This document shows positions 18,731 to 26,560 of a stretch of DNA of 45,185 nt, one piece after another. Every line of letters starts with the position of its first letter. The first letter of the stretch is position 1. The DNA comes from JBAYSY01 sp041675885. GTDB taxonomy: Bacteria; Pseudomonadota; Alphaproteobacteria; Rhodobacterales; Rhodobacteraceae. Location of the stretch: the NCBI GenBank assembly GCA_041675885.1, contig JBAYSY010000025.1, forward strand, positions 1 through 45,185, written 5' to 3'. The notes under the pieces were generated by a model that was given only the letters and a program-made list of their open reading frames with translations, did no database searches and was not told the origin of the DNA. A program made the translations under genes and the position numbers.

Positions 18731-19117
18731 ATGATCGTACGCGATTTCAACCAGTTGAAAACCACCGACAAGGCCGTATCCGACGCGCGCTGGACTTCGG
18801 TCCGGATGCTGCTGGCGGATGACGGGATGGGGTTTTCGTTCCACATCACCACGCTTGAAGCGGGGTCCGAACACACTTTCGAATACAAGAACCATTTCGA
18901 AAGCGTGTTTTGCATGGCCGGACGCGGCTCGATCACCGATCTGGCCACCGGCGAGGTCCACGAGATCCGGCCCGGGGTGATGTATGCGCTGAACCTGCAC
19001 GACCGGCACACCCTGCGGGCCGAGGAGGAACTGGTCATGGCCTGCTGCTTCAACCCGCCGGTGACCGGGACCGAGGTGCATCAGCCCGACGGCTCCTATG
19101 CCGCCGCGCCGACCTGA
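18731..19117 (+). CDS. ectC: L-ectoine synthase EctC
   Basis: A 128-residue cupin enzyme that cyclises N-gamma-acetyl-diaminobutyrate to ectoine. The iron-binding residues known from characterised EctC are all in place: Glu57 (NHFESVFCMAGRG), Tyr85 and His93 (GVMYALNLHDRHTL). It begins MIVRDFNQL, the usual EctC opening. The protein is of full normal length and looks active. The product ectoine is a cytoplasmic compatible solute, indicating life at elevated or changing salinity. Confidence 0.97.
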   Translation: MIVRDFNQLKTTDKAVSDARWTSVRMLLADDGMGFSFHITTLEAGSEHTFEYKNHFESVFCMAGRGSITDLATGEVHEIRPGVMYALNLHDRHTLRAEEELVMACCFNPPVTGTEVHQPDGSYAAAPT

Positions 19118-19167
19118 TCGCGCGCCGCGACCTGCCCGAACACGCCCAGACCTTGACGAGAGAAAAC

Positions 19168-19455
19168 ATGACGATCCAACGCAACCCCGCATCCGATCCC
19201 GCCGACCCGGCCCCGGCCCGCCCCGCTGAACGGGAACATGCCGCCCCCATGCTCTGGGGCGCGTGGAACGACAAGGCGCCGATCGCCGAGCAGGCGGCGG
19301 CGGCCTTCGGCGGCGGCTATGTGGCGATACGCGGCGTCTTTGCCCCGCCCGGGGCGCAGGCGCTGATTCCGGCATCGGCGGTGCTCCCCGAAGATGGCCG
19401 TACGCAATCCGGGACAGCGGTCGGCCGGGAAAACCCCGACCGGAAAGACCAATGA
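19168..19455 (+). CDS. ectD: 95-residue ORF, probable N-terminal remnant of ectoine hydroxylase EctD
   Basis: It lies exactly where ectD sits in ectABCD-ask operons, 50 bases after ectC, and its TGA overlaps the ask ATG (19452-19455). Residues about 28-70 (MLWGAWNDKAPIAEQ, GGGYVAIRGVFAPPG) resemble the EctD N-terminal region DPV.y...APIt.eQ...Fe..Gfl.i...Fs..Ev. Everything that makes EctD an enzyme (the Fe-binding His-x-Asp...His, 2-oxoglutarate residues, about 200 further residues) is absent, so it cannot hydroxylate ectoine. The alignment was made from memory without a search; a lineage-specific small protein unrelated to EctD remains possible. Start has GAGAG upstream. Confidence 0.6.
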   Translation: MTIQRNPASDPADPAPARPAEREHAAPMLWGAWNDKAPIAEQAAAAFGGGYVAIRGVFAPPGAQALIPASAVLPEDGRTQSGTAVGRENPDRKDQ

Positions 19456-20882
19456 CCGGGACCGGCCGCACCCATACCGTGGAAAAGATCGGCGGCACCT
19501 CGATGTCGCGCCTCCGCGAACTGGTCGGTCCCCTGTTCATGGGCGGCGGCGGCCTTTATGGCCGCGTGTTCGTCGTCTCTGCCTTTGCCGGGGTCACCGA
19601 TCTGCTGCTTGAGCACAAGAAGACCGGCGAACCCGGCGTCCATGCGCTGTTTTCCGGGGTCGGCAGCGATCACGGCTGGTCACGGAAACTGTCCGATGTG
19701 GCCGGGGCGATGGGCGCCGCACATGGTGCGGTGCTCGACCATCCCGCCGACCGCGGCCTTGCCGACGATTTCGTGCGCGAGCGGATCGAGGGCGCGCGAA
19801 ACTGCCTGACCGACCTGCAACGCCTTGCGTCCTACGGGCATTTCCGGCTGTCGCAGCACATGACGATCATCCGCGAACTGCTTGCGGGGCTGGGCGAGGC
19901 ACATTCCGCCTATGTCACCGCGCTGCTTTTGCGCCGACACGGCCTTGCGGCGCGGTTCGTCGATCTTTCCGGCTGGCGCGACGAGGCCGAGGTCTCGCTC
20001 GATGAGCGGATCGAGGGCGCGCTTGCCGGTATCGACTTCGCGCGCGAGATGCCGATCGTCACCGGCTATGCCCAATGCACCGAAGGGCTGATGCGCGAGT
20101 TCGACCGTGGTTATTCCGAGGTCACCTTCAGCCGCATCGCCGCCCTGACCCGGGCCCGCGAGGCGATCATCCACAAGGAATTCCACCTGTCGTCGGCCGA
20201 CCCCCGGCTGGTCGGCACCGACACGGTGCGGATCATCGGCCATACCAGCTACGACGTCGCCGACCAGCTTTCGAACATGGGGATGGAGGCGATCCACCCA
20301 TCGGCCGCCAAGATGCTGCGCCAGGCGGGCGTGGCCCTGCGCGTCACCAACGCGTTCGAGCCCGACCACCCCGGCACGCTGATCGACGGGACCCCGACCG
20401 GCGCCCCGGCCTGCGAGATCGTCACCGGCCGCAACGTCCATGCGCTGGAACTGTTCGAACAGGACATGGTGGGCGTAAAGGGCTATGACGCCCGGACGCT
20501 GGAAATCCTGACCCGGCACCGGGTGTATATCGTGTCGAAAGTCTCGAACGCCAACACGATCACCCATTACGTCGATGCCCCGCCCAAGCAGATCCGCCGG
20601 GTCGAGAACGATCTGCGCGAAGCCTGTCCGCAGGCCGATATCGGCGTCCGTGCCGTCGCCATCGCCTCGGTGATCGGGCACGACCTCAGCGGGCTCAAGG
20701 TGATGGCGCGCGGGCTTGGCCGCCTTGCCGAGGCCGGGATCGAGGTGCTGGCCGCACAGCAGACCACCCGCAGTGTCGATGTGCAGTTCATCATCGGCAG
20801 ATCCGACCTCGACGCCGGCGTGCGGGCCCTGCACGACCTCGTTGCCCCCGACGGACAGGCCCGGCAGCTCAAGGCCGCCTGA
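19452..20882 (+). CDS. ask: Ectoine-operon aspartate kinase (Ask_Ect)
   Basis: A 476-residue aspartokinase that makes aspartyl phosphate, feeding aspartate semialdehyde to EctB. It opens with KIGGTSM (the KFGGTS nucleotide-binding motif), has the amino-acid-kinase core to about residue 320 (RGYSEVTFSRIAA, HPSAAKMLRQ), and tandem ACT-like domains at about 340-470. The long central insertion and sequence style match the specialised Ask_Ect class, reported to be less feedback-inhibited. The start overlaps the stop of the small ORF upstream, so translation is coupled. Last gene of the operon. Confidence 0.93.
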   Translation: MTGTGRTHTVEKIGGTSMSRLRELVGPLFMGGGGLYGRVFVVSAFAGVTDLLLEHKKTGEPGVHALFSGVGSDHGWSRKLSDVAGAMGAAHGAVLDHPADRGLADDFVRERIEGARNCLTDLQRLASYGHFRLSQHMTIIRELLAGLGEAHSAYVTALLLRRHGLAARFVDLSGWRDEAEVSLDERIEGALAGIDFAREMPIVTGYAQCTEGLMREFDRGYSEVTFSRIAALTRAREAIIHKEFHLSSADPRLVGTDTVRIIGHTSYDVADQLSNMGMEAIHPSAAKMLRQAGVALRVTNAFEPDHPGTLIDGTPTGAPACEIVTGRNVHALELFEQDMVGVKGYDARTLEILTRHRVYIVSKVSNANTITHYVDAPPKQIRRVENDLREACPQADIGVRAVAIASVIGHDLSGLKVMARGLGRLAEAGIEVLAAQQTTRSVDVQFIIGRSDLDAGVRALHDLVAPDGQARQLKAA

Positions 20883-20904
20883 ACCGGGCCACCCGAACCG
20901 GAAC

Positions 20905-20921
20905 GGGGCTCCCGCCCCTTT
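20905..20921 (+). terminator. Terminator-like hairpin after ask
   Basis: A GGGGC/GCCCC stem with TCCC loop and TTT tail, 22 bases after the ask stop; identical to the hairpin after the first importer operon. It forms the left end of repeat A copy 3. Confidence 0.45.
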
Positions 20922-21098
20922 GTGACGCGCTGTCGCGCGTGACAAAGCGTTGGGCCCCGCCGCGCGCTTGCGCGCGTGGCAAAGCACTTATTCATGCCGC
21001 GCTTGCGCGCGGCGGGCCTCCGGCGGGGATATTCATGTCAAGGCGAAGGGCAGGAAAGGCCCGTAATATTCTTTCGCCTTGATGAAAATATCCTCGGG
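20905..21098 (+). repeat. Intergenic repeat family A, copy 3
   Basis: It fills the gap between convergent ask (+) and the second importer (-). The order is as in copy 2, with a 13-bp stem (CTTTGTGACGCGC against GCGCGTGACAAAG, one mismatch) and arms at 21028-21046 and 21073-21092 (TCAAGGCGAA against TTCGCCTTGA). It has an extra segment near 20975-21005, where the CGCGCTTGCGCGCG unit is repeated around GGCAAAGCACTTATTCATGC, and it lacks the final GGTGAATTGG/hairpin part, being cut at CCTCGGG. Confidence 0.8.
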
Positions 21099-21111
21099 CG
21101 CGGCGCCGGTA

Positions 21112-22746
21112 TCAGTTTCCGGCGCTTTCCATCCTGCGGTTCTCGATCACCTCTTCCAGCCAGCCGAGGCGCATCTCGGGGACCGAGGACAACAGCAGGT
21201 CGGTGTAATCGTCATAGGGCGGCGCCAGCACCTGCGACTTCGGACCGTAGCGCACAAGCCGTCCGCGATACATCACCGCGATGGAATCGGCGATCGCCCG
21301 CACCGTCGCCAGATCGTGGGTGATGAACAGATAGGCCACGTTCTCGCGCTTCTGCAATTCCAGCAGCAGCTTGAGGATGCCGTCCGCCACCAGCGGGTCG
21401 AGCGCCGATGTCACCTCGTCGCAGATGATCAGCTTCGGCCGCGCCGCCAGCGCGCGGGCGATGCAGACCCGCTGCTTCTGCCCGCCCGAGAGTTCCGCCG
21501 GGTAGCGGTCGGCAAAGCCAGTGCCAAGTTCGATGGCGTCGAGCAGTTCCTGCACCCGCTCGTTCCGCTTGCGCCCGCGCAGGCCGAAGTAGAACTCCAG
21601 CGGCCGGCCGATGATGGTGGCCACGGTCTGGCGCGGGTTCATCGCCACATCGGCCATCTGGTAGATCATCTGCAACTCACGCAGGTCATCGCGCGAGCGG
21701 TCCTTGAGCGCGGGGGAGAGCCTGCGCCCGGCGAAGGTGATCTCGCCCGAAGTAGGGGGCAAGAGGCCGGTGATCGCCCGCGCCAGCGTCGATTTGCCGG
21801 AGCCCGATTCGCCCACCACGGCCAGCGTCTGGCCCGGCGCGATCCCGACCGAGACATCCGACAGCACATCCTGCGAAATCCCGGGATAGCGGGCGGTGAC
21901 ATTCGCCACCCGCAGCACGGGTTCGGCCGGGGCGGTCTCCTCATGCTCGATGCCGCGCACCGAGACCAGCGCCCTTGTATAGTCCTCGCGCGGGGCCTCG
22001 ATGATCTGTTGCGTCGTGCCGTGTTCCACCATCCTGCCCTGACGCAGCACCATGATCTCATCCGAGACCTGCGCCACCACGGCGAGGTCGTGGGTGATGT
22101 AGAGCGCACCGACGCCGGTGTCGCGGATCGCCTCCTTGATCGCGGCGAGCACGTCGATCTGGGTGGTCACGTCCAGCGCGGTCGTCGGTTCGTCGAAGAT
22201 CACCAGATCGGGCTGCGGGCAGAGCGCCATCGCCGTCATCGCCCGCTGCAACTGCCCGCCCGAGACCTGATGCGGATAGCGGCGCCCGAAGCTTTCCGGG
22301 TTCGGCAGGCCCAGCTTGCGGAACAGGGTCACGGCGCGCTTCTCGGCCTCGGAGCGGCTGGCGAGGCCGTGTTCCAGCGTGGCCTCGATCACCTGTTCCA
22401 TCAGCTTCTTGGCCGGGTTGAAGGCCGCCGCCGCCGACTGGGCGACATAGGTGACCTCGCGCCCGCGCAGCCTGCGAAGCTGCGAGGGCCGGGCAAGGCG
22501 GATTTCCCGGCCGTTCAGGAACACCTCGCCCCCGGTCAGCCGCACGCCGCCGCGGCCGTAGGCCATGGCGGAGAGGCCGATGGTGGACTTGCCCGCGCCG
22601 GATTCGCCGATCAGCCCCAGCACCCTGCCCTTTTCCAGCTTCAGCGAGACGCCATCGACGATCAGCACATCCCGCGGCGGCCCGTCGGGCGGGTAACTTG
22701 TGGCCTCGATCCTCAGATCGCGGATATCCAGCAGGGTATCAGCCAC
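21112..22746 (-). CDS. Peptide-type ABC importer, two fused ATP-binding domains
   Basis: A 544-residue protein holding two complete ATPase cassettes, like YejF/GsiA. Cassette 1 has Walker A GESGAGKST near residue 45, signature VSGGQLQRA and Walker B LVIFDEPTTALD. Cassette 2 has Walker A GESGSGKST near 308, signature LSGGQKQRVCIARAL and Walker B LIICDEVTSALD, where the usual DEPTSALD is DEVTSALD, a common variant. It starts within the end of the adjacent permease gene (eight-base overlap). It energises the importer formed with the permeases at 22739-24537 and the binding protein at 24547-26136. Confidence 0.94.
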   Translation of the reverse strand: MADTLLDIRDLRIEATSYPPDGPPRDVLIVDGVSLKLEKGRVLGLIGESGAGKSTIGLSAMAYGRGGVRLTGGEVFLNGREIRLARPSQLRRLRGREVTYVAQSAAAAFNPAKKLMEQVIEATLEHGLASRSEAEKRAVTLFRKLGLPNPESFGRRYPHQVSGGQLQRAMTAMALCPQPDLVIFDEPTTALDVTTQIDVLAAIKEAIRDTGVGALYITHDLAVVAQVSDEIMVLRQGRMVEHGTTQQIIEAPREDYTRALVSVRGIEHEETAPAEPVLRVANVTARYPGISQDVLSDVSVGIAPGQTLAVVGESGSGKSTLARAITGLLPPTSGEITFAGRRLSPALKDRSRDDLRELQMIYQMADVAMNPRQTVATIIGRPLEFYFGLRGRKRNERVQELLDAIELGTGFADRYPAELSGGQKQRVCIARALAARPKLIICDEVTSALDPLVADGILKLLLELQKRENVAYLFITHDLATVRAIADSIAVMYRGRLVRYGPKSQVLAPPYDDYTDLLLSSVPEMRLGWLEEVIENRRMESAGN

Positions 22747-23575
22747 CGCGCCCCCCTTTCAGGCTGGTCGTGCGGGTCAGGATCCAGTCCGCCACGAGGT
22801 TCACGGAAATGGCCAGCGCCGCGATGGCCCCCGCCGGGATCAGCGCGGCGGCGATGCCGAAGACGATTCCTTCCTTGTTCTCGCGCACCATGCCGCCCCA
22901 GTCGGAATCCGGCGGCTGCACCCCGAGCCCGAGGAACGACAGCGCCGAGAGGAACAGCACCGCGTAGATGAAGCGCAGGCCCAGTTCCGACACCAGGGGC
23001 GACAGCGCGTTGGGCAGGATCTCGCGGAAGATGATCCAGCGCCGACCCTCGCCGCGCAGCTTGGCGGCCTCGACGAAATCCATGACGTTGATGTCGGCGG
23101 CAACCGCGCGCGAAAGGCGATAGACGCGGGTGGAGTCCAGCAAGCCCATCACCATGATCAGCACCGGGATGGTCGAGGGCAGCACCGACAGCACCACGAG
23201 GCCGAAGATCAGCGTCGGGATCGACATCAGCAGATCGACGAAACGCGACATGATCGTGTCGAACCAGCCGCCGACCACCGCCGCCGCGAAGCCGAGGATC
23301 GCACCCAGCGAAAACGCCAGCGCCGTGGCGGCGGCGGCGATGAACACGGTGATGCGCGCGCCGTAGATCATCCGCGACAGCAGATCGCGGCCGAGATTGT
23401 CGGTGCCCAGCCAATGCGCGGCCGAACGCGGCTCCCACACCCCGCCGATGATCTGCGAGCCGGGATAGGGCGCGATCCATGGCGCGAACACCGCCGCGAA
23501 CAGGAACAGGCTGGTGAAGAACAGCCCGATCAACGCGCCGACCGGGATGCGGCCAAGTCCGGGGATGGCGATCAT
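22739..23575 (-). CDS. Peptide-type ABC importer permease (DppC-like)
   Basis: A 278-residue inner-membrane permease. It shows the family motif GTDNLGRDLLSRMIYGARI (near residue 57), about six helices, the EAA loop FVEAAKLRGEGRRWIIFREI and the C-terminal AISVNLVADWILTR. Its ATG overlaps the stop of the partner permease by four bases. Third gene of a four-gene minus-strand operon. Confidence 0.93.
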   Translation of the reverse strand: MIAIPGLGRIPVGALIGLFFTSLFLFAAVFAPWIAPYPGSQIIGGVWEPRSAAHWLGTDNLGRDLLSRMIYGARITVFIAAAATALAFSLGAILGFAAAVVGGWFDTIMSRFVDLLMSIPTLIFGLVVLSVLPSTIPVLIMVMGLLDSTRVYRLSRAVAADINVMDFVEAAKLRGEGRRWIIFREILPNALSPLVSELGLRFIYAVLFLSALSFLGLGVQPPDSDWGGMVRENKEGIVFGIAAALIPAGAIAALAISVNLVADWILTRTTSLKGGRGG

Positions 23576-24537
23576 CGCGGGTGCCTCAGTCGCGGATTGG
23601 CAAGGATGGCGACAATATCGGCGACAAGGTTCAGCCCGATATAGACCGCCGCGAAGATCAGCCCCACCGCCTGCACCACCGGCACGTCGCGCCGGGCGAC
23701 GTGATCCACCAGATACTGGCCCATGCCGGGATAGACGAAGATCACCTCGACCACCACGACGCCGACCACGAGGAAGGCGAGGTTCAGCATCACCACGTTG
23801 ACGATGGGCGCGATGGCGTTCGGGAAGGCATGGCGGCGGATGATGTCGAACTGCGACAGGCCCTTGAGTTCCGCCGTTTCGATATAGGCCGACTGCATGA
23901 TATTCAGGATCGCCGCCCGCGTCATCCGCATCATATGGGCAAGCACCACCAGCGTCAGCACCGTGGCCGGCAGCGCGATGGCCCGCATCCGGTCGAGAAA
24001 GGGCATCCCCTCATAGACGGTGGAAAAGCTGGGAAACCAGTTCAGTTTCACGGCAAAGAAATAGATCAGCACATAGCCGATGAAGAACTCGGGCAGCGAG
24101 GTCGAGGCCAGCGCCGTGCCCGAGATCATCTTGTCGATCGGCCCGTTGCGGTAACGCACCGCCAGCAACCCCAGAAGGATCGCCAGCGGCACCGAAACCA
24201 CGGCGGCCCAGAACGCAAGGAACAGCGTGTTCTTGAGCCGGGGACCGATGGCGGTGGCGATATCCAGCCGGTTCGACAGCGCCGTGCCCAGATCGCCGGT
24301 CAGCACGCCGCCGAGCCACGAGAAATAGCGCACCACGGCGGGCTGATCCAGGCCAAGCTCGCGCCGCAGGTTCTCCAGCGCCTGCGGCGTCGCGGCCTGG
24401 CCGAGGATCGACTGCGCCACGTCGCCGGGAAGGATCTCGGTGCCGAGAAAGATCAGCACCGAGACGGCGAACAGAAGCAGGATGCCGAGCGCGATGCGCT
24501 GGGCGACCAGCTTCAGGATTTCGGCCCCTCCGGCCAC
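23572..24537 (-). CDS. Peptide-type ABC importer permease (DppB-like)
   Basis: A 321-residue inner-membrane permease with the DppB opening LVAQRIALGILLLFAVSVLIF, about six helices, the EAA loop YIETAELKGLSQFDIIRRHA and the ending LVADIVAILANPRLRHPR. It starts nine bases after the binding-protein stop and ends overlapping the DppC-like gene. Confidence 0.93.
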   Translation of the reverse strand: MAGGAEILKLVAQRIALGILLLFAVSVLIFLGTEILPGDVAQSILGQAATPQALENLRRELGLDQPAVVRYFSWLGGVLTGDLGTALSNRLDIATAIGPRLKNTLFLAFWAAVVSVPLAILLGLLAVRYRNGPIDKMISGTALASTSLPEFFIGYVLIYFFAVKLNWFPSFSTVYEGMPFLDRMRAIALPATVLTLVVLAHMMRMTRAAILNIMQSAYIETAELKGLSQFDIIRRHAFPNAIAPIVNVVMLNLAFLVVGVVVVEVIFVYPGMGQYLVDHVARRDVPVVQAVGLIFAAVYIGLNLVADIVAILANPRLRHPR

Positions 24538-24546
24538 CGGCCCGGC

Positions 24547-26136
24547 CTACTGGTCCAGCCAGACACGGGTCGCCGCCCGCAGGTTCGAGGTTTCGTGGTT
24601 CGGGTCGCGCACCCAGCCCTGGACCTCATCGCGGCGGGCATCGAGGAAGTCGTTGAACATCGGCAGGATCAGCCCGCCGTCGTCGCGCACCTTCAGCGCC
24701 GCCTCGCGGTAAAGCCCGGCCCGGCGGGTCTGGTCAAGCTCGGCCCGCGCCTCAAGGATGATGTTGTCGAAACCCTCGTCGAAGAAGCGGGTGTCGTTCC
24801 AGTCGGCGTTCGAGGTGTAGGCGGTGGAATACATCGAATCCTGCGACGGCCGCCCGCCCCAGTAGGAGGCGCAGAACGGTTGCGCGTTCCAGACCTCGGT
24901 CCAGTAGCCGTCGCCCGGCTCGCGCTGGACCTGAATCTCGATCCCGGCCCGCGCCGCCTGCTGCTGGAACAGTTGCGCGGCATCCACGGCACCGGGGAAG
25001 GCCACCTCGGAGGTGCGCAGCAGCACCGGCCCGTCATGGCCCGAACGGTCGAAGTAGAACTTCGCCTGATCGGGGTCGTAGGTGCGCTGCTCGATCCCGT
25101 CCGGGAACAGCGCGTAGGATTCGTTGATCGGAAAGTCGTTGCCGACCGAGGCATGGCCCATCAGGATCTGGTTCACCATCTGCTCGCGGTCGACGGCAAG
25201 CTTGAGCGCCATGCGCAGGTCGGCATTGTCGAAGGGCGCCGTGTTGCAATGCATGATGAACACGTAATGGCCCTTGGACGGCGTGGCCTCGATCACCACG
25301 CCCGGCGCGCGTTCCAGCAGCGCGACGGTGCGCGGCTCGACCCGGTTGATGATATGCACCTGCCCCGATTGCAGCGCGGCGGTGCGCGCGGTCGGGTCGT
25401 TGATGACGATCACCTCGACCGAACCCACATGGCCCACGTCCTCGCGCCAGTAGCCGTCGTATTTGGTGCTGACATGGCGCACGCCGGGGTCGTTCACCTC
25501 GACCCGGTAGGGGCCGGTGCCGATCCCGGCCGCGGGATCGTCGTAACCGCCGTTCGGCTGGATCACCAGATGATAGTCGGTCAGCAACAAGGGCAGGTCG
25601 GCGTTGCCGCGCTGGAGCCGGACCACCACATCGTCGCCATCCACATCAATCGAGGCGATATCGCGCAGCACGCCCAGCGCGGCGGATTCGGTGTTCTCGT
25701 CCGAATGGCGGCGCAGGGTCTGGGCCACGTCCTCGGGCGTCAGATCCTTGCCGTTGTGGAAGGTCACGCCCTTGCGGATCTTGAAATGCCACTCGGCTGC
25801 GTCGGCCGAGGCTTCCCAGGATTCGGCCAGCACCGGCTGGGGCGAGCCGTCCTCGGGCGATTGCAGCACCAGCAGCTCACCCCAGGTGGAGCCGAAGTTC
25901 TGCGGCACCTGCGTCAGCCAGGTCGCCGGATCGAGGCTGTTGGTCGATTCGCCGCCCTGCAACCCCATGCGCAGATGCCCGCCCTTCTGCGGCGCCTGGG
26001 CGCTGACCGCCGAGGCCAGCAGGCCGTTGGCCATCGCGGCGGTCACCCCCAGCGCACCGGCGCGGCCAAGGAAAGCGCGGCGGCTGTGTTTGCCCTGCGC
26101 GGCGCGGGCCAGAAGATAGCGGAGTTCGTCATTCAT
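24547..26136 (-). CDS. Tat-type ABC importer substrate-binding protein, family 5
   Basis: A 529-residue periplasmic binding protein with a clear twin-arginine signal (SRRAFLGRAG at about 18-27, then an Ala-rich core ending AVSAQA near 48), so it is probably exported folded. It has the family 5 block WHFKIRKGVTFHNGKDLTPE near residue 115. The ATG at 26136 has GGGAG upstream; the frame extends to 26298 without a ribosome site. It heads its operon and is divergent from betC across 424 bp. Substrate unknown; the neighbour suggests an osmolyte or a compound processed with choline sulfate, but that is inference. Confidence 0.9.
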   Translation of the reverse strand: MNDELRYLLARAAQGKHSRRAFLGRAGALGVTAAMANGLLASAVSAQAPQKGGHLRMGLQGGESTNSLDPATWLTQVPQNFGSTWGELLVLQSPEDGSPQPVLAESWEASADAAEWHFKIRKGVTFHNGKDLTPEDVAQTLRRHSDENTESAALGVLRDIASIDVDGDDVVVRLQRGNADLPLLLTDYHLVIQPNGGYDDPAAGIGTGPYRVEVNDPGVRHVSTKYDGYWREDVGHVGSVEVIVINDPTARTAALQSGQVHIINRVEPRTVALLERAPGVVIEATPSKGHYVFIMHCNTAPFDNADLRMALKLAVDREQMVNQILMGHASVGNDFPINESYALFPDGIEQRTYDPDQAKFYFDRSGHDGPVLLRTSEVAFPGAVDAAQLFQQQAARAGIEIQVQREPGDGYWTEVWNAQPFCASYWGGRPSQDSMYSTAYTSNADWNDTRFFDEGFDNIILEARAELDQTRRAGLYREAALKVRDDGGLILPMFNDFLDARRDEVQGWVRDPNHETSNLRAATRVWLDQ

Positions 26137-26560
26137 CGGATGTCTCCCTGTGACATGCGTTCGTTCGGTTCGATATGGACGCTTCGATACTGGCGGTTCG
26201 ATACGGCTGTTCGACACGGACGCGGATTTTGTTGATTGGCGAATCAATAACCCGCAGACCGCCGCGCGGGCAACAAATTTTCGCCAGCCCGGCCGCAATG
26301 GTCATATTCGGTCGCGTGCGGCCTCCTCTGTGTGGTGACAAGGCGGCACGGGGCGACCCCCGGCACCGGGCCGGGTCGCGCGGAAAGTTCGATCCGTCAT
26401 GGGGTTATGCTGCGGTGTCGCGGCACGAATGTCAAACGGATCGCTCGGGCTGTTGCTGGCGGGAACGGACGGCTAGGGTCGCGCGCAGGACAGACGAAGG
26501 CGGCGGCACGGGCGAAAGCTGCCGCCCGGACCAGCCGCCAGCCAGAAAGGAGCCGTCCCG
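26137..26560. promoter_or_regulatory. Divergent regulatory region between binding protein and betC
   Basis: No gene is seen in these 424 bases. Close to the binding-protein start are four regularly spaced copies of TTCGATA or TTCGACA (26169, 26183, 26197, 26210; spacing 14, 14, 13). Further on is an inverted repeat TTGATT-GGCG-AATCAA at 26232-26247. The region is less GC-rich there than its surroundings, as promoters are. No regulator gene is adjacent, so the binding factor is unknown. The betC ribosome site AAGGAG precedes its ATG. Confidence 0.45.

Noticed and set aside
26232..26247. FNR/Dnr-type box TTGAT...ATCAA
   Set aside because: The half-sites are six bases apart instead of four, so it is listed only as an unassigned inverted repeat.
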